NCBI GenBank assembly: GCA_029550865.1
Contig: JAKPGM010000057.1
Location: 1-64,000 of the forward strand
Origin: Bacteroidota bacterium
GTDB taxonomy: Bacteria > Bacteroidota > Bacteroidia > Bacteroidales > DTGW01
Direction: 5' to 3'
Length of the DNA stretch: 64,000 nucleotides
This document shows positions 10,081 through 18,963 of the stretch, piece by piece. The notes under the pieces are model-generated. The model ran no database searches, had not been told where the DNA came from, and saw only the letters and a list, made by a program, of their open reading frames with translations. The position numbers and the translations under genes are program-made. The first letter of the stretch is position 1. The number at the start of each line of letters is the position of its first letter.

Positions 10081-10171
10081 ATCCCTTTGAGTTTATTTTT
10101 GGCTTGACTTTTAAAACAGCTGTTATATGACTCTTGCAACCTGCGTTAAATAATGTATTCAACAGGATAAC

Positions 10172-11575
10172 CTACTTAAACCCAAAATAATGCAAAGCAT
10201 TGAAGTAACAAATATTTTCTACCATTTTGCCCAACCATTCTTTTTCGAAAGGGATTTCCCCTTTTTCCACTTCACTGCCGATGACGTTACACAGGATACG
10301 GCGAAAATACTCGTGTCGTGGATACGAAAGATAGCTTCTCGAATCGGTAAGCATTCCGACAAAACGGCTCAATAGCCCCATATTGGACAACGCATTGATT
10401 TGACGTTCGATGCCCTCTTTCTGGTCGAGGAACCACCAGGCAGCGCCCATCTGGATTTTACCAGGCACCCACCCATCCTGAAAATTCCCAATCATGGTGG
10501 CAATAAGTTCATTATCGGCAGGATTTATATTGTACAGGATGGTTTTAGGCAATTGATTGGTTTGGTCGAGACGGTCAAGGAATAGCGCCAGAGCTTTTCC
10601 GTAACGAGCATCGCCAATAGAATCGAAACCCTTATCAGGTCCCAAAAGCCGGTACATGCGCGTATTATTATTGCGCAAAGGCCCAACATGCCATTGTTGT
10701 ACCCAACCCCGGGCATGATCCATCAGTCCAAACTCGTAGCACATGGCCGATTTGAATTTCGAAATTTCGGCATTACTCAAAACACTTCCAGCACGCACCT
10801 TATTAAAAATAGCCTGAATCTCAGCAGGCGTATACTCGTCGGCATAAAAAGTTTCCACACCGTGGTCGGAAAGTCGACAGCCATTTTCATGAAAATAGTT
10901 GTGCCGTATATGCAGCGCTTCTAACAAATGGTTAAAAGTACGAATGTCAACCCCAGCTGCCATACCTAACCGGTCGAGGTAAGCATTGTAGGTAACAGGA
11001 TTTTCAACTGCCATAGCTGCATCGGGGCGCCAGGTGGGTAAAATACGGATTTCAAACCCATCAGCTTTTATTTTCTGGTGATGTTCCAGCGTATCGGCCG
11101 GATCGTCGGTGGTACATACTACCTCTACTCGCATCTTGCGCAATAGGTTCCGAACCGAATACTCCTTCTGTCGCAACAGATTTGAAGCTGTCTCATAAAT
11201 CTCTTCGGCAGTTGTCGGATTAAGCAACCTATCGATACCAAAATAACGTTTTAGCTCGAGATGAGTCCAGTGAAACAAAGGGTTACGAATTGTGTAAGGC
11301 ACTGTCTCAGCCCATTTTAGAAATTTTTCTCTATCGGGTGCATCACCAGTACAGTATTTTTCTTCCACACCATTTGTTCGCATCGCCCGCCATTTGTAAT
11401 GATCACCACTCAGCCAGGCTTGCGTAAGATTCTCGAAATTAATATCATCAGCTATTTCCTGCGGATTAAGATGACAATGATAGTCGATGATAGGCATTCG
11501 TGCGGCATGCTCATGGTATAGATACTCGGCTACCGACGAATGCAACAAAAAGTTTTCATCGAGAAACTTTTTCAT
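10172..11575 (-). CDS. uxaC: Uronate isomerase (glucuronate/galacturonate isomerase)
   Basis: The 467-residue cytoplasmic enzyme converts D-glucuronate to D-fructuronate and D-galacturonate to D-tagaturonate, the first step of hexuronate breakdown. The amidohydrolase-type start MPIIDYHCHLNPQEIADD carries the HxH metal site, and VVCTTDDPADTLEHH and AMCYEFGLMDHARGWVQQWHVG are recognisable UxaC segments. Length matches the family (about 465-470). It lies 14 bases downstream of the MFS transporter and is evidently cotranscribed with it. The later steps (uxuA/uxuB or uxaA/uxaB, kdgK, kdgA) are not in the window. Confidence 0.95.
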   Translation of the reverse strand: MKKFLDENFLLHSSVAEYLYHEHAARMPIIDYHCHLNPQEIADDINFENLTQAWLSGDHYKWRAMRTNGVEEKYCTGDAPDREKFLKWAETVPYTIRNPLFHWTHLELKRYFGIDRLLNPTTAEEIYETASNLLRQKEYSVRNLLRKMRVEVVCTTDDPADTLEHHQKIKADGFEIRILPTWRPDAAMAVENPVTYNAYLDRLGMAAGVDIRTFNHLLEALHIRHNYFHENGCRLSDHGVETFYADEYTPAEIQAIFNKVRAGSVLSNAEISKFKSAMCYEFGLMDHARGWVQQWHVGPLRNNNTRMYRLLGPDKGFDSIGDARYGKALALFLDRLDQTNQLPKTILYNINPADNELIATMIGNFQDGWVPGKIQMGAAWWFLDQKEGIERQINALSNMGLLSRFVGMLTDSRSYLSYPRHEYFRRILCNVIGSEVEKGEIPFEKEWLGKMVENICYFNALHYFGFK

Positions 11576-11589
11576 AGTTTTCTATCATT

Positions 11590-12867
11590 TTATATTGCTA
11601 CACGTTTCATTTTGGGGACCAACAGGTGATAAACCAACCAGGCCAACAAATAGGCTGTTCCTGCAATGATAAACAGTATTGAATACCCTGTCTCGATATG
11701 TCCCATTTTTTTATAAAATTCGAGAATGTGTCCTGCAAAGAAAGCAATAAGGGTACCTCCCACAGCTCCCGCCATTCCACCCAAACCAGTAACCGAGCTG
11801 ACCACTTTTTTTGGGAACATATCGGACACCGTGGTAAAAATGTTGGCCGACCATGCCTGATGCGAAGCAGCCGCAAGACTGATAAGAAGAATGGCCATCC
11901 ACAGACTTACCCCTTCGGACTGGGTGAATACGATAGGAACCACAAGTAAAGCAAATAACAGCATAGTGATTTTCCGGCTTTTATACACCGGCATACCCTT
12001 CGAGATAAGAAACGACGAAAGCCATCCACCACCAATACTTCCAATGGTGGTAGCTGTATAAATAACTACCATGGGCAGGCCAAAGGATTTCAGATCGAGA
12101 CCCGTCCCCCGAACAGTAGCCAACCAGCCTGGGATCCAGAAAAGGTAAAACCACCAAATCGGGTCGGTAAGAAATTTACCTATGACAAATGCCCATGTTT
12201 GCGGATAATGTAAAAGTCTCCACCACGAGACTTGATCATCACTTTCCTGCTGCTCATCCCTGTCGCTTTTGATGTATGCCAGTTCTTCAGAAGTAACCTT
12301 AGTACTTTTTTCGGGTACCTGGTACCACATGAACCAGAAGATAAGCCAGATAAAGCCTATAGCACCAACCAGCAAAAAAGCACTTTGCCAACCAAGGTGG
12401 TAAGCGAGCCAGGGAACTACCACGGGGGCTAGCAAAGCTCCTACATTAGCCCCTGAATTAAAAATACCCGTAGCTAAAGCCCTTTCTTTTTTCGGAAACC
12501 ATTCGGCTACAGTCTTAATGGCAGCTGGAAAGTTACCCGCCTCCGAGAACCCCAGCAGTGCCCTAAAAACACCAAAGGAAAAAGCGCTACGAGCAAAAGC
12601 ATGCAACATCGCAGCTACACTCCAGAAAATTAACGCCAGGGCATATCCCATACGCGTGCCCACTGCATCGATTAACCTTCCGGCAAATATCATCCCCACA
12701 GCATAGGCAACCTGAAATGCCATGACAACATAGCCATAATCAATTTCATTTAACCCTATTTCTCCTTCCAGTATAGGTTTAAGTATGGCTATTACCTGCC
12801 GATCGAGATAATTAATCGTTGTAGCAAAAAAAACTAAAGCACATATCGTCCATCGAAAATTTTTCAT
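11590..12867 (-). CDS. MFS transporter, hexuronate (ExuT-like) anion:cation symporter family
   Basis: This is a 12-segment major facilitator protein. The N-terminal ATTINYLDRQVIAILKP segment and the following DYGYVVMAFQVAYAVG resemble the ACS family that includes ExuT/UxuT hexuronate permeases, and it directly precedes uxaC. It probably imports glucuronate or galacturonate. The track ORF starts at 12990, but its first 41 residues are not family-like; ATG at 12867 (MKNFRWTICALVFF) places the first membrane helix correctly and gives 425 residues. It appears to be the first gene of the hexuronate operon. Confidence 0.88.
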   Translation of the reverse strand: MKNFRWTICALVFFATTINYLDRQVIAILKPILEGEIGLNEIDYGYVVMAFQVAYAVGMIFAGRLIDAVGTRMGYALALIFWSVAAMLHAFARSAFSFGVFRALLGFSEAGNFPAAIKTVAEWFPKKERALATGIFNSGANVGALLAPVVVPWLAYHLGWQSAFLLVGAIGFIWLIFWFMWYQVPEKSTKVTSEELAYIKSDRDEQQESDDQVSWWRLLHYPQTWAFVIGKFLTDPIWWFYLFWIPGWLATVRGTGLDLKSFGLPMVVIYTATTIGSIGGGWLSSFLISKGMPVYKSRKITMLLFALLVVPIVFTQSEGVSLWMAILLISLAAASHQAWSANIFTTVSDMFPKKVVSSVTGLGGMAGAVGGTLIAFFAGHILEFYKKMGHIETGYSILFIIAGTAYLLAWLVYHLLVPKMKRVAI

Positions 12868-13135
12868 AATGACTGCTAATTTAATCTTTTCCTTATCTTT
12901 TCGATTCACGAAAGTACAAATATTGGGACTCAAAAAGGGGGGTATTTTAGTCGAAAAAGCGTTTTGTAAAGAAAAAACGAATATTTTCAAGAATTCTCAA
13001 CGCGCACTATCGCACATAACAACATAGAGTAAAAACAATTGCTCTTATCTGTCTGTTAAATGATCAAAACACGATTTATGTAACTATGTCGTGGGATGAT
13101 ATAAATGGGTGTTGAACTACATTTTTAATTCACTT

Positions 13136-14113
13136 CTAAAACTTCACTACAAAATCAACATAGGGAATGCCTATAAAAAGAAAATCAAAAATGTCCCTGT
13201 TATTAATGAAAGCCAGATCCACCGCCATTTTTTCACCAAAAAATCGAATGCCATAGGAATACAAACCCATGTAATTATCAACAGGTAGTATCCAATTTTC
13301 TGAAACCAGTCCCAACTTTCGGCTAATGCGTTTCATTCCGGAAATAGTTATAACAGGCCTGTTTTCAAATTCAAAATTGCTAAAAAACTATCCAATACCT
13401 GCTGTGATATTGTTGTTGGTATTGCCATAGGTGGCCATGCCGTAACCAATACCTCCATTGGAATTATCAGGCGCATGAAGATACAAAATGCCCCCGCCTG
13501 CATGAAACCGTTCGCTCACTTGAAAACTTGCTTTAGGGGTAAGATAAAAAATGGGATCGAACTTACCATTAGTCAAACCCCTAAAAGTCGAAATAAACTC
13601 AAGACCACCCCCAAGGGAAATATGGTTTGTTAACCCTACATTAAACGAATTAAGGAAAATCCAGGTATTCTGATAATAGCCTTCACCTTTTTTTAAATTA
13701 AAGGCTGAAGGACCAATTAGATAACGGGTTGCATGTGGATTTTCGAACCAATATTCTCCATTTTTATAATTAGTGGCACTCAACGCTTCAATTTTTGTAA
13801 TTTTATCACGGGGAATGGCAAGACGGGGTATTACCGAAGTCTGCATAACAATCTGCGACGAATCCTGCTCAAGTATCTTACCAATCAACTCCGAACCATC
13901 CATGAGCATGACTTTATACGAATTTGTCGTATCAACAGGAGTCGATTCCTGCGCCATGATATTATGCCAACCCAATAATAATGAGAAGAAAACAAAGCTC
14001 TTTAACACAAATGAAATTGACCACAACATCACGGGAAGAGCTAATTTCCTTGCGATAAAAAATACCATTAAACCTTTACCTTTGTTTGGATTTAAACTAT
14101 TTGCTTGTTGCAT
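13136..14113 (-). pseudogene. Outer-membrane beta-barrel protein gene interrupted by one in-frame amber codon
   Basis: The track lists two ORFs, 13388-14113 and 13136-13336. They are in the same frame and are separated by a single TAG (13388-13390). Reading through gives ITAGIG-stop-FFSNFEFENRPVITISGMKRIS, a continuous protein of about 325 codons that ends in a C-terminal strand, PYVDFVVKF. A tryptophan (TGG to TAG) would fit the position. The N-terminal part has a signal-like helix ending in IMAQ, an SH3-like MLMDGSELIGKILE segment, and then amphipathic strands. The start could be at Met1, Met16 or Met29. I do not recognise a named family or function. Alternatives are a sequencing or assembly error, or translational readthrough. 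Confidence 0.7.
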
Positions 14114-14155
14114 GGATAATTTTTAAGATTTCCCATTTTTCGATACTTATTAGTT

Positions 14156-14163
14156 CAAAACTA
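14156..14163 (-). promoter_or_regulatory. Possible -7 box for the interrupted barrel gene
   Basis: On the minus strand this reads TAGTTTTG, fitting TAnnTTTG, and lies about 43 bases upstream of the longest start of the barrel ORF. It sits inside a small inverted repeat (ATTAGTT...AACTAAT). Confidence 0.4.
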
Positions 14164-14403
14164 ATCAATTTTATTTAAAATCAAAAAATACCGTATTTCA
14201 ATAAACAATTAAAAGTTGAAACAAAAAAGCTTTAAACTGATTGTTCAGTGACTATTAACACCTCACTAAATCCTACGGACAACCCTCTCTTTACAAGGGA
14301 GGGGGAAGGGGGTGAAACGTTATTCAATTGCTACCAAAAGAGCCACCCCTACGGGGACGTGCCTGTATGAATTTTAACGATAGAGCAGGTTATAAAAAAT
14401 ATG

Positions 14404-14411
14404 TACCTTTG
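14404..14411 (+). promoter_or_regulatory. -7 promoter box upstream of the SpoU methyltransferase gene
   Basis: TACCTTTG matches the Bacteroidota TAnnTTTG consensus and is followed by C, about 85 bases before the start codon of the methyltransferase. A clear -33 TTG is not visible. Confidence 0.45.
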
Positions 14412-14495
14412 CTTCACCTCATCAAAAATTCAATATTGTAGGGGAAACATGATTTTTAGGTTCCATTTTTTACTATCCAGTAATGAGCTATTTTT

Positions 14496-15278
14496 ATGAT
14501 TTCACGATTAAGCAACAACGAATGCAAGCAATTGGCTTCACTAAAAATAAAGAAATACAGAGTACAACAGCAACTTTTTCTGGTCGAAGGAGAGAAACTG
14601 GTGGACGAGGCATTGCGATCGGATATTACCGTAAAAGCTATTGTAGCCCTGGAAGACTGGTGGCAAGATAAGAAACAGCTAACAGAAAAAATCAAGTGCC
14701 TGGCAGCATCGCCACAGCAGATGAAACAACTAAGTCAGCTGGTTACTCCGCCGCCTGTGTTGGCAGTGGTGCAGATTCCTGTTCATCCCTTGCAGATAAA
14801 TGACTTACAGCATAAAATTACGATTGTCCTCGAAAATATTCAGGATCCTGGCAATCTTGGTACCATTATTCGCCTGGCCGACTGGTTTGGTATCGATCAT
14901 GTAATTTGCTCCAACGAAAGCGTTGAAGCTTTTAATCCAAAGGTCATACAATCGAGCATGGGCAGTATTTTCCGGATAAAAATTCATTATACCGACCTGA
15001 AATTATTTCTCAAAGAAATTAGTAAGCTACAAATCCCGATAATGGGTACCTTTCTGGAAGGAGAAAACTTATATACCACCCCATTGCCACCTATTGGGGT
15101 TTTGGTCATGGGCAACGAATCAAAAGGGATATCCCCCAACCTGGCTGCTTATATAAAAAGAAAAATTACCATTCCCGCTATTAACCCATCGGAACAACGA
15201 GCAGAATCGCTCAATGTAGCCGTTGCCACTGCCATAGTATGTTCCGAATGGCAAAGAAGAAATCACTGGACTACCTGA
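14496..15278 (+). CDS. SpoU/TrmH-family RNA 2'-O-methyltransferase
   Basis: The 260-residue SPOUT methyltransferase uses S-adenosylmethionine to methylate a ribose in rRNA or tRNA. An N-terminal substrate-binding domain (FLVEGEKLVDEAL) is followed by the knotted catalytic domain, with motif 1 ENIQDPGNLGTIIRLADWFG (near residue 112), motif 2 GVLVMGNESKGIS and motif 3 ESLNVAVATAIVCSEW. The layout fits the TsnR/RlmB-like group; the exact target nucleotide cannot be assigned. ubiE follows about 115 bases later and may be cotranscribed. Confidence 0.9.
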   Translation: MISRLSNNECKQLASLKIKKYRVQQQLFLVEGEKLVDEALRSDITVKAIVALEDWWQDKKQLTEKIKCLAASPQQMKQLSQLVTPPPVLAVVQIPVHPLQINDLQHKITIVLENIQDPGNLGTIIRLADWFGIDHVICSNESVEAFNPKVIQSSMGSIFRIKIHYTDLKLFLKEISKLQIPIMGTFLEGENLYTTPLPPIGVLVMGNESKGISPNLAAYIKRKITIPAINPSEQRAESLNVAVATAIVCSEWQRRNHWTT

Positions 15279-15392
15279 AAGAACTTCAGGAACAAAGACT
15301 TATGCATGGCTTGCATCCATCGAAATACTGTCAACTGTTTATCGTCACTAACTTCCAAAATATTTCTTTTCTTTGCAAAAAAGCAAAAACGA

Positions 15393-16100
15393 ATGACAAC
15401 CCGATCGAAAAAAGAACGCGTCAGAGGCATGTTTAATGCCATCGCACACCAATACGACTTTCTAAATCACTTTTTGTCGCTGGGAATCGACTATTACTGG
15501 AGAAAAAAGGCCATCAAGCAATTATCCTTCAATCCACCGTCGGCCATACTCGATGTTGCAACTGGCACTGCCGATGTTGCCATTATGGCTGCCCGATATT
15601 TCCCTGGGTGCAACATAGTGGGCATCGACATTTCCGAAAAAATGCTGAACATTGGTCAACAAAAGGTTGCGCGACGTAATTTGTCCAGTCGTATTTCTCT
15701 GCAGCTTGCCGACAGCGAAAATATGCCATTTGCCAACAACACTTTCGATGCAGTAATGTCGGCTTTTGGCGTAAGAAACTTCGAAAACCTCGACAGCGGA
15801 CTTGCTGAAATGTTCAGGGTGCTAAAACCCGGAGGAAAAGTGGTAATCCTTGAATTTTCCCAACCTACCCTTTTCCCATTCCGGCAAATTTACCGCTTTT
15901 ACTTCCATAAAATATTACCCTTCATCGGTCGAACAATATCCCGCGATAAAAGAGCGTATACCTACTTGCCCGAATCGGTAGAGATTTTCCCCTTTGGAAA
16001 TAATTTTTTGCATTTGCTTGAAAATGCAGGATTTAAGCAATGTAAGTACTATCCACTTACCCTTGGCATCGCTACCATTTATGTAGGTACAAAAGAATAA
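15393..16100 (+). CDS. ubiE: Demethylmenaquinone methyltransferase
   Basis: This 235-residue class I methyltransferase carries out the final C-methylation of menaquinone biosynthesis. GMFNAIAHQYDFLNHFLSLG and the SAM-binding motif ILDVATGTADVAIMAA (near residue 52) are diagnostic, as is RVLKPGGKVVILEFSQP. The track ORF opens at 15306, but ATG at 15393 (MTTRSKKERVRGMF) matches the family start and is preferred. porT follows after about 70 bases; a ubiE-porT neighbourhood is, to my knowledge, common in Bacteroidota. The organism evidently relies on menaquinone, which fits the cytochrome c biogenesis genes near 48 kb. Confidence 0.93.
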   Translation: MTTRSKKERVRGMFNAIAHQYDFLNHFLSLGIDYYWRKKAIKQLSFNPPSAILDVATGTADVAIMAARYFPGCNIVGIDISEKMLNIGQQKVARRNLSSRISLQLADSENMPFANNTFDAVMSAFGVRNFENLDSGLAEMFRVLKPGGKVVILEFSQPTLFPFRQIYRFYFHKILPFIGRTISRDKRAYTYLPESVEIFPFGNNFLHLLENAGFKQCKYYPLTLGIATIYVGTKE

Positions 16101-16171
16101 GCTTTTGATAAAATTGTAAAAAATAATAATTTAGCCCCAAAAGCCGTTTAGTTGGTACACAAGAAAATTGA

Positions 16172-16900
16172 TTGGTCTTGAGAAAAATTTGCCTCATCAT
16201 AATATTTGCCAGTATTTTAGGCGTTGTTGGGTTTGCCCAAAAGGAAAAGGTCAAACATAATCCCGAATACGACGACAAACCCATTCATTTTGGCTATACA
16301 CTTGGGATCAATGTAATGGACTTTTCCTTTGGTCGATACTACTTACGAAATCCCAATACCGACACTTTATACGCCGATCTTACGCGACTCAATCTGGGCT
16401 TTCAGGTGGGGATGATCGCTGACTTTCGGTTAGGGGAATATCTGAATTTTCGGGTATTGCCCAGTTTTAATTTTGGCCAGCGCGACCTGATTTTTTTTGT
16501 GAATAAAGGAAGGGACGGCATGCAGCCAGTAAAAACTTTTAAAATCGAATCGAGCATGCTCGACCTACCGCTGCAGCTAAAATACAAGGCAAAACGTATT
16601 AACAACTACCGACCCTATTTAATATTTGGCAGCAGCGTTCGTTACGACCTGGCAGCCAAGAAAAAATACAAAATCGACGACGAAGAATTTATTCTCCTTC
16701 GTCCATTCGATATTTACGGCGAATTAGGCTTTGGCATCGACTTTTACCTTCCTTACTTTAAGTTTTCCACCGAACTTAAACTGAGCCTTGGTTTTCTGGA
16801 TATCCTCAACCATACTCCCCCCGAAGTACATCCCGAGTATGTCAACGCACTTCGTAAGCTCAATTCTCAGATGCTCATGCTGTCTTTTCATTTCGAGTAA
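16172..16900 (+). CDS. porT: PorT-family outer-membrane protein (type IX secretion)
   Basis: The 242-residue protein has a signal peptide (IFASILGVVGFAQ) and a small beta-barrel of the PorT family: HFGYTLGINVMDF at the N terminus, then LNLGFQVGMIADFRLGEYLNFRVLPSFNFG, and a final aromatic strand MLMLSFHFE. PorT was found as a component needed for type IX secretion in Porphyromonas. Position after ubiE supports the call. No ATG is available at the start: the frame begins TTG at 16172, with a second TTG at 16178 (MRKICLIII), which may be the true start. Its presence fits the T9SS-type substrate at 23-33 kb. Confidence 0.8.
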   Translation: MVLRKICLIIIFASILGVVGFAQKEKVKHNPEYDDKPIHFGYTLGINVMDFSFGRYYLRNPNTDTLYADLTRLNLGFQVGMIADFRLGEYLNFRVLPSFNFGQRDLIFFVNKGRDGMQPVKTFKIESSMLDLPLQLKYKAKRINNYRPYLIFGSSVRYDLAAKKKYKIDDEEFILLRPFDIYGELGFGIDFYLPYFKFSTELKLSLGFLDILNHTPPEVHPEYVNALRKLNSQMLMLSFHFE

Positions 16901-17064
16901 TCAGTACTGAATCAATAGCAAAAATTTTTATGCAGAAAATTTAACCACCTGTTCCCAAAAGCACAAACAGCGAAACTTGTTTTTGATATCAGTAGCTTCG
17001 AAAAATACAGACAGTCAAAGAAAAATTCAGGATTATCACGAATAACTATTTTTATCCTCCTTGA

Positions 17065-18960
17065 TTACCTCAAATACGGAGGCGCCTTAAGCATATTTAT
17101 CGGAATAATAAGCATATTGCCCACTGGCTGCTTATCCCTATATGCACGCACGCGTAAGGTAATTTGTCCATTAGGAATACTAATGGGTGCAGTATATACG
17201 GGCGCATACAGGGTAGGCATAGTCCCATCAATCGTATAATGAATTTCTAATAGCGGCGCCTCTGCTTCGATTTTAACCTTCAGCTGATTATCTTCATAGT
17301 AGCTGCTCACCATTGGGTCGAAAATAGCCTTCGAATATGCTATACCAGCCCTGTCAAAACGATCAAAATGTATTTCAACCCGATGAATGAAGGAATTCCA
17401 ATCTTTTAATGTATCAAGAGTCCAGTAATTCTCTGCAATAGCCAGGGCACGTGGGTAAGTCATGTAAAAAGCGTATTGCAGGTAGGGCACATTTTCCGTC
17501 CACAAATTGCCCTGACCACCCAATATCATATTTTCCAGTTCGGGATAAGGGCAAGGATTAAAACTATATACTTTGCTAAGCCGAAGCCCTGCATACACTG
17601 GCGGCTCTACCAGATGGTCGCCCTGATAATAATCGAGGTACGAAAAGGCTGTAGGTGCCATCACCACCCGATATCCTTTTCGGGCAGCCTCGTAGCCAAT
17701 ATCCCGATTGCGCCAGCACATCACGGCCGCCTGAGACGAAAGGGAATCCTCGGTAATTTCATCCCAGCCTATCATCTTTTTCCCCAATTTATCTAATATG
17801 CGCTGCACCCGCTGCATAAAATAACCCTGCAACTGTTCCATACGTGTATAATTGTTTTTCCGCATGAGTTCCTGACAGGCTGTATCCTTTGCCCAAAAGC
17901 CCTTGTAACACTCATCGCCACCCACATGAATATATTCCGAAGGAAATAAAGCAGCCAACTCTGTAAATACTTTTTCCAAAAAAACATAAACTTCTTCATT
18001 GGCCGGATTGAGCGTATTATCGACAAACATAGTAAAACTGCCATCGGCGTGCCATTCGGCAAAATTAGTGCCGGGGTCAACTTTTATCGAAGTATCCCCC
18101 GTACAGGATAGATAAGGATAAGCTGCAATGGCAGCCATGCAATGCCCTGGTACGTCTATCTCGGGGACAATTGTTACATGTCGTTCGGCAGCAAAACGTA
18201 CCAGTTCCCGAATATCATCCTGTGTATAATATCCACCGTACGTTGCCTGTTCGCCCGGTCGAGGCTTTTCGCGTGTACCAAACTGACCATGTCGCTCGAC
18301 ACGCCAGGCGCCCACCTCGGTCAACCGTGGCAACGATTTTATCTCAACCCTCCAGCCATGATCATCGGTTAAGTGCAAATGCAAGGTGTTAAATTTGTAT
18401 CGTACCATTTGTTCGATATACTGTTTTACCTCTGCCACCGTAAAAAAATGACGACTCACATCAAGCATCAGCCCCCGCCACCCAAAGCGCGGATAATCTA
18501 CTATATGTTGGCAGGGCAACCGCCAAGTCAGCTGTCCGCTCTTATCCATATTTTCCACATCCGCTGGCAACAACTGTAATAGGGTTTGAATTCCATAAAA
18601 AACACCCGCCGGGGTCGTTGCCGTAATTGCTATATTTTCGATCGAAATTAGCAATTCATATCCTTCAGCATGCGCAACAGCATCATTCTGCTGCGTAATG
18701 ATAAGCTTAAGGCGAGATTTCTTTCCAGGTTTTGTTGTAACAGGTATATCCTTAGCAACCGACTGGCTTAGCCGTTGGGCAAGGTATTGAGCAGCAAATT
18801 TAAGTTCATCACTGTTATAATAAATCTCCATATCCGACCTAAACAAAAAGGTACCCTTCAGCAGTTCTGTTTTCTGGGGTAAAGGAATCACTGTTGACTG
18901 AGGTAAAGCAAATACAGCCATCGACAGCCCTATTATAGTTAAGTACAAGTTTCGAAGCAT
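17065..18960 (-). CDS. Beta-N-acetylhexosaminidase (GH20), exported
   Basis: The 631-residue enzyme removes terminal beta-linked GlcNAc or GalNAc. It has a signal peptide (to about residue 21), a GH20b domain, a GH20 TIM barrel starting at FGWRGLMLDVSRHFF with HLHLTDDHGWR, and the catalytic Asp-Glu pair in HVGGDECYKGFW (Asp349/Glu350). A chitobiase-type C-terminal domain (HYTIDGTMPTLYAPVYTAPI) follows. It acts in the periplasm or at the cell surface. It is the last gene of a three-gene minus-strand operon with gaps of only 3 bases, so it supplies amino sugars to the two upstream gene products. Confidence 0.95.
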   Translation of the reverse strand: MLRNLYLTIIGLSMAVFALPQSTVIPLPQKTELLKGTFLFRSDMEIYYNSDELKFAAQYLAQRLSQSVAKDIPVTTKPGKKSRLKLIITQQNDAVAHAEGYELLISIENIAITATTPAGVFYGIQTLLQLLPADVENMDKSGQLTWRLPCQHIVDYPRFGWRGLMLDVSRHFFTVAEVKQYIEQMVRYKFNTLHLHLTDDHGWRVEIKSLPRLTEVGAWRVERHGQFGTREKPRPGEQATYGGYYTQDDIRELVRFAAERHVTIVPEIDVPGHCMAAIAAYPYLSCTGDTSIKVDPGTNFAEWHADGSFTMFVDNTLNPANEEVYVFLEKVFTELAALFPSEYIHVGGDECYKGFWAKDTACQELMRKNNYTRMEQLQGYFMQRVQRILDKLGKKMIGWDEITEDSLSSQAAVMCWRNRDIGYEAARKGYRVVMAPTAFSYLDYYQGDHLVEPPVYAGLRLSKVYSFNPCPYPELENMILGGQGNLWTENVPYLQYAFYMTYPRALAIAENYWTLDTLKDWNSFIHRVEIHFDRFDRAGIAYSKAIFDPMVSSYYEDNQLKVKIEAEAPLLEIHYTIDGTMPTLYAPVYTAPISIPNGQITLRVRAYRDKQPVGNMLIIPINMLKAPPYLR

Positions 18961-18963
18961 GAA

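Larger units (their letters stand above)
14114..14495. other. Divergent intergenic region with short palindromes
   Basis: This 382-base gap lies between the barrel gene (minus) and the SpoU methyltransferase (plus). It holds a likely minus-strand -7 box (TAGTTTTG, 14156-14163), a pyrimidine/purine imperfect palindrome (CCCTCTCTTTACAAGGGAGG, about 14283-14302), a small CCCCTACGGGG hairpin (14346-14356), and a plus-strand -7 box at 14404. No ORF is supported. Confidence 0.6.

Noticed and set aside
13136-13336. Independent 66-residue protein
   Set aside because: It is in frame with the upstream ORF across a single TAG and continues the same beta-barrel pattern, so it is the 3' part of one gene.
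15239-15436. 65-residue ORF between the SpoU methyltransferase and ubiE
   Set aside because: It overlaps both neighbours in another frame and has no family-like sequence; the ubiE start is better placed at 15393.
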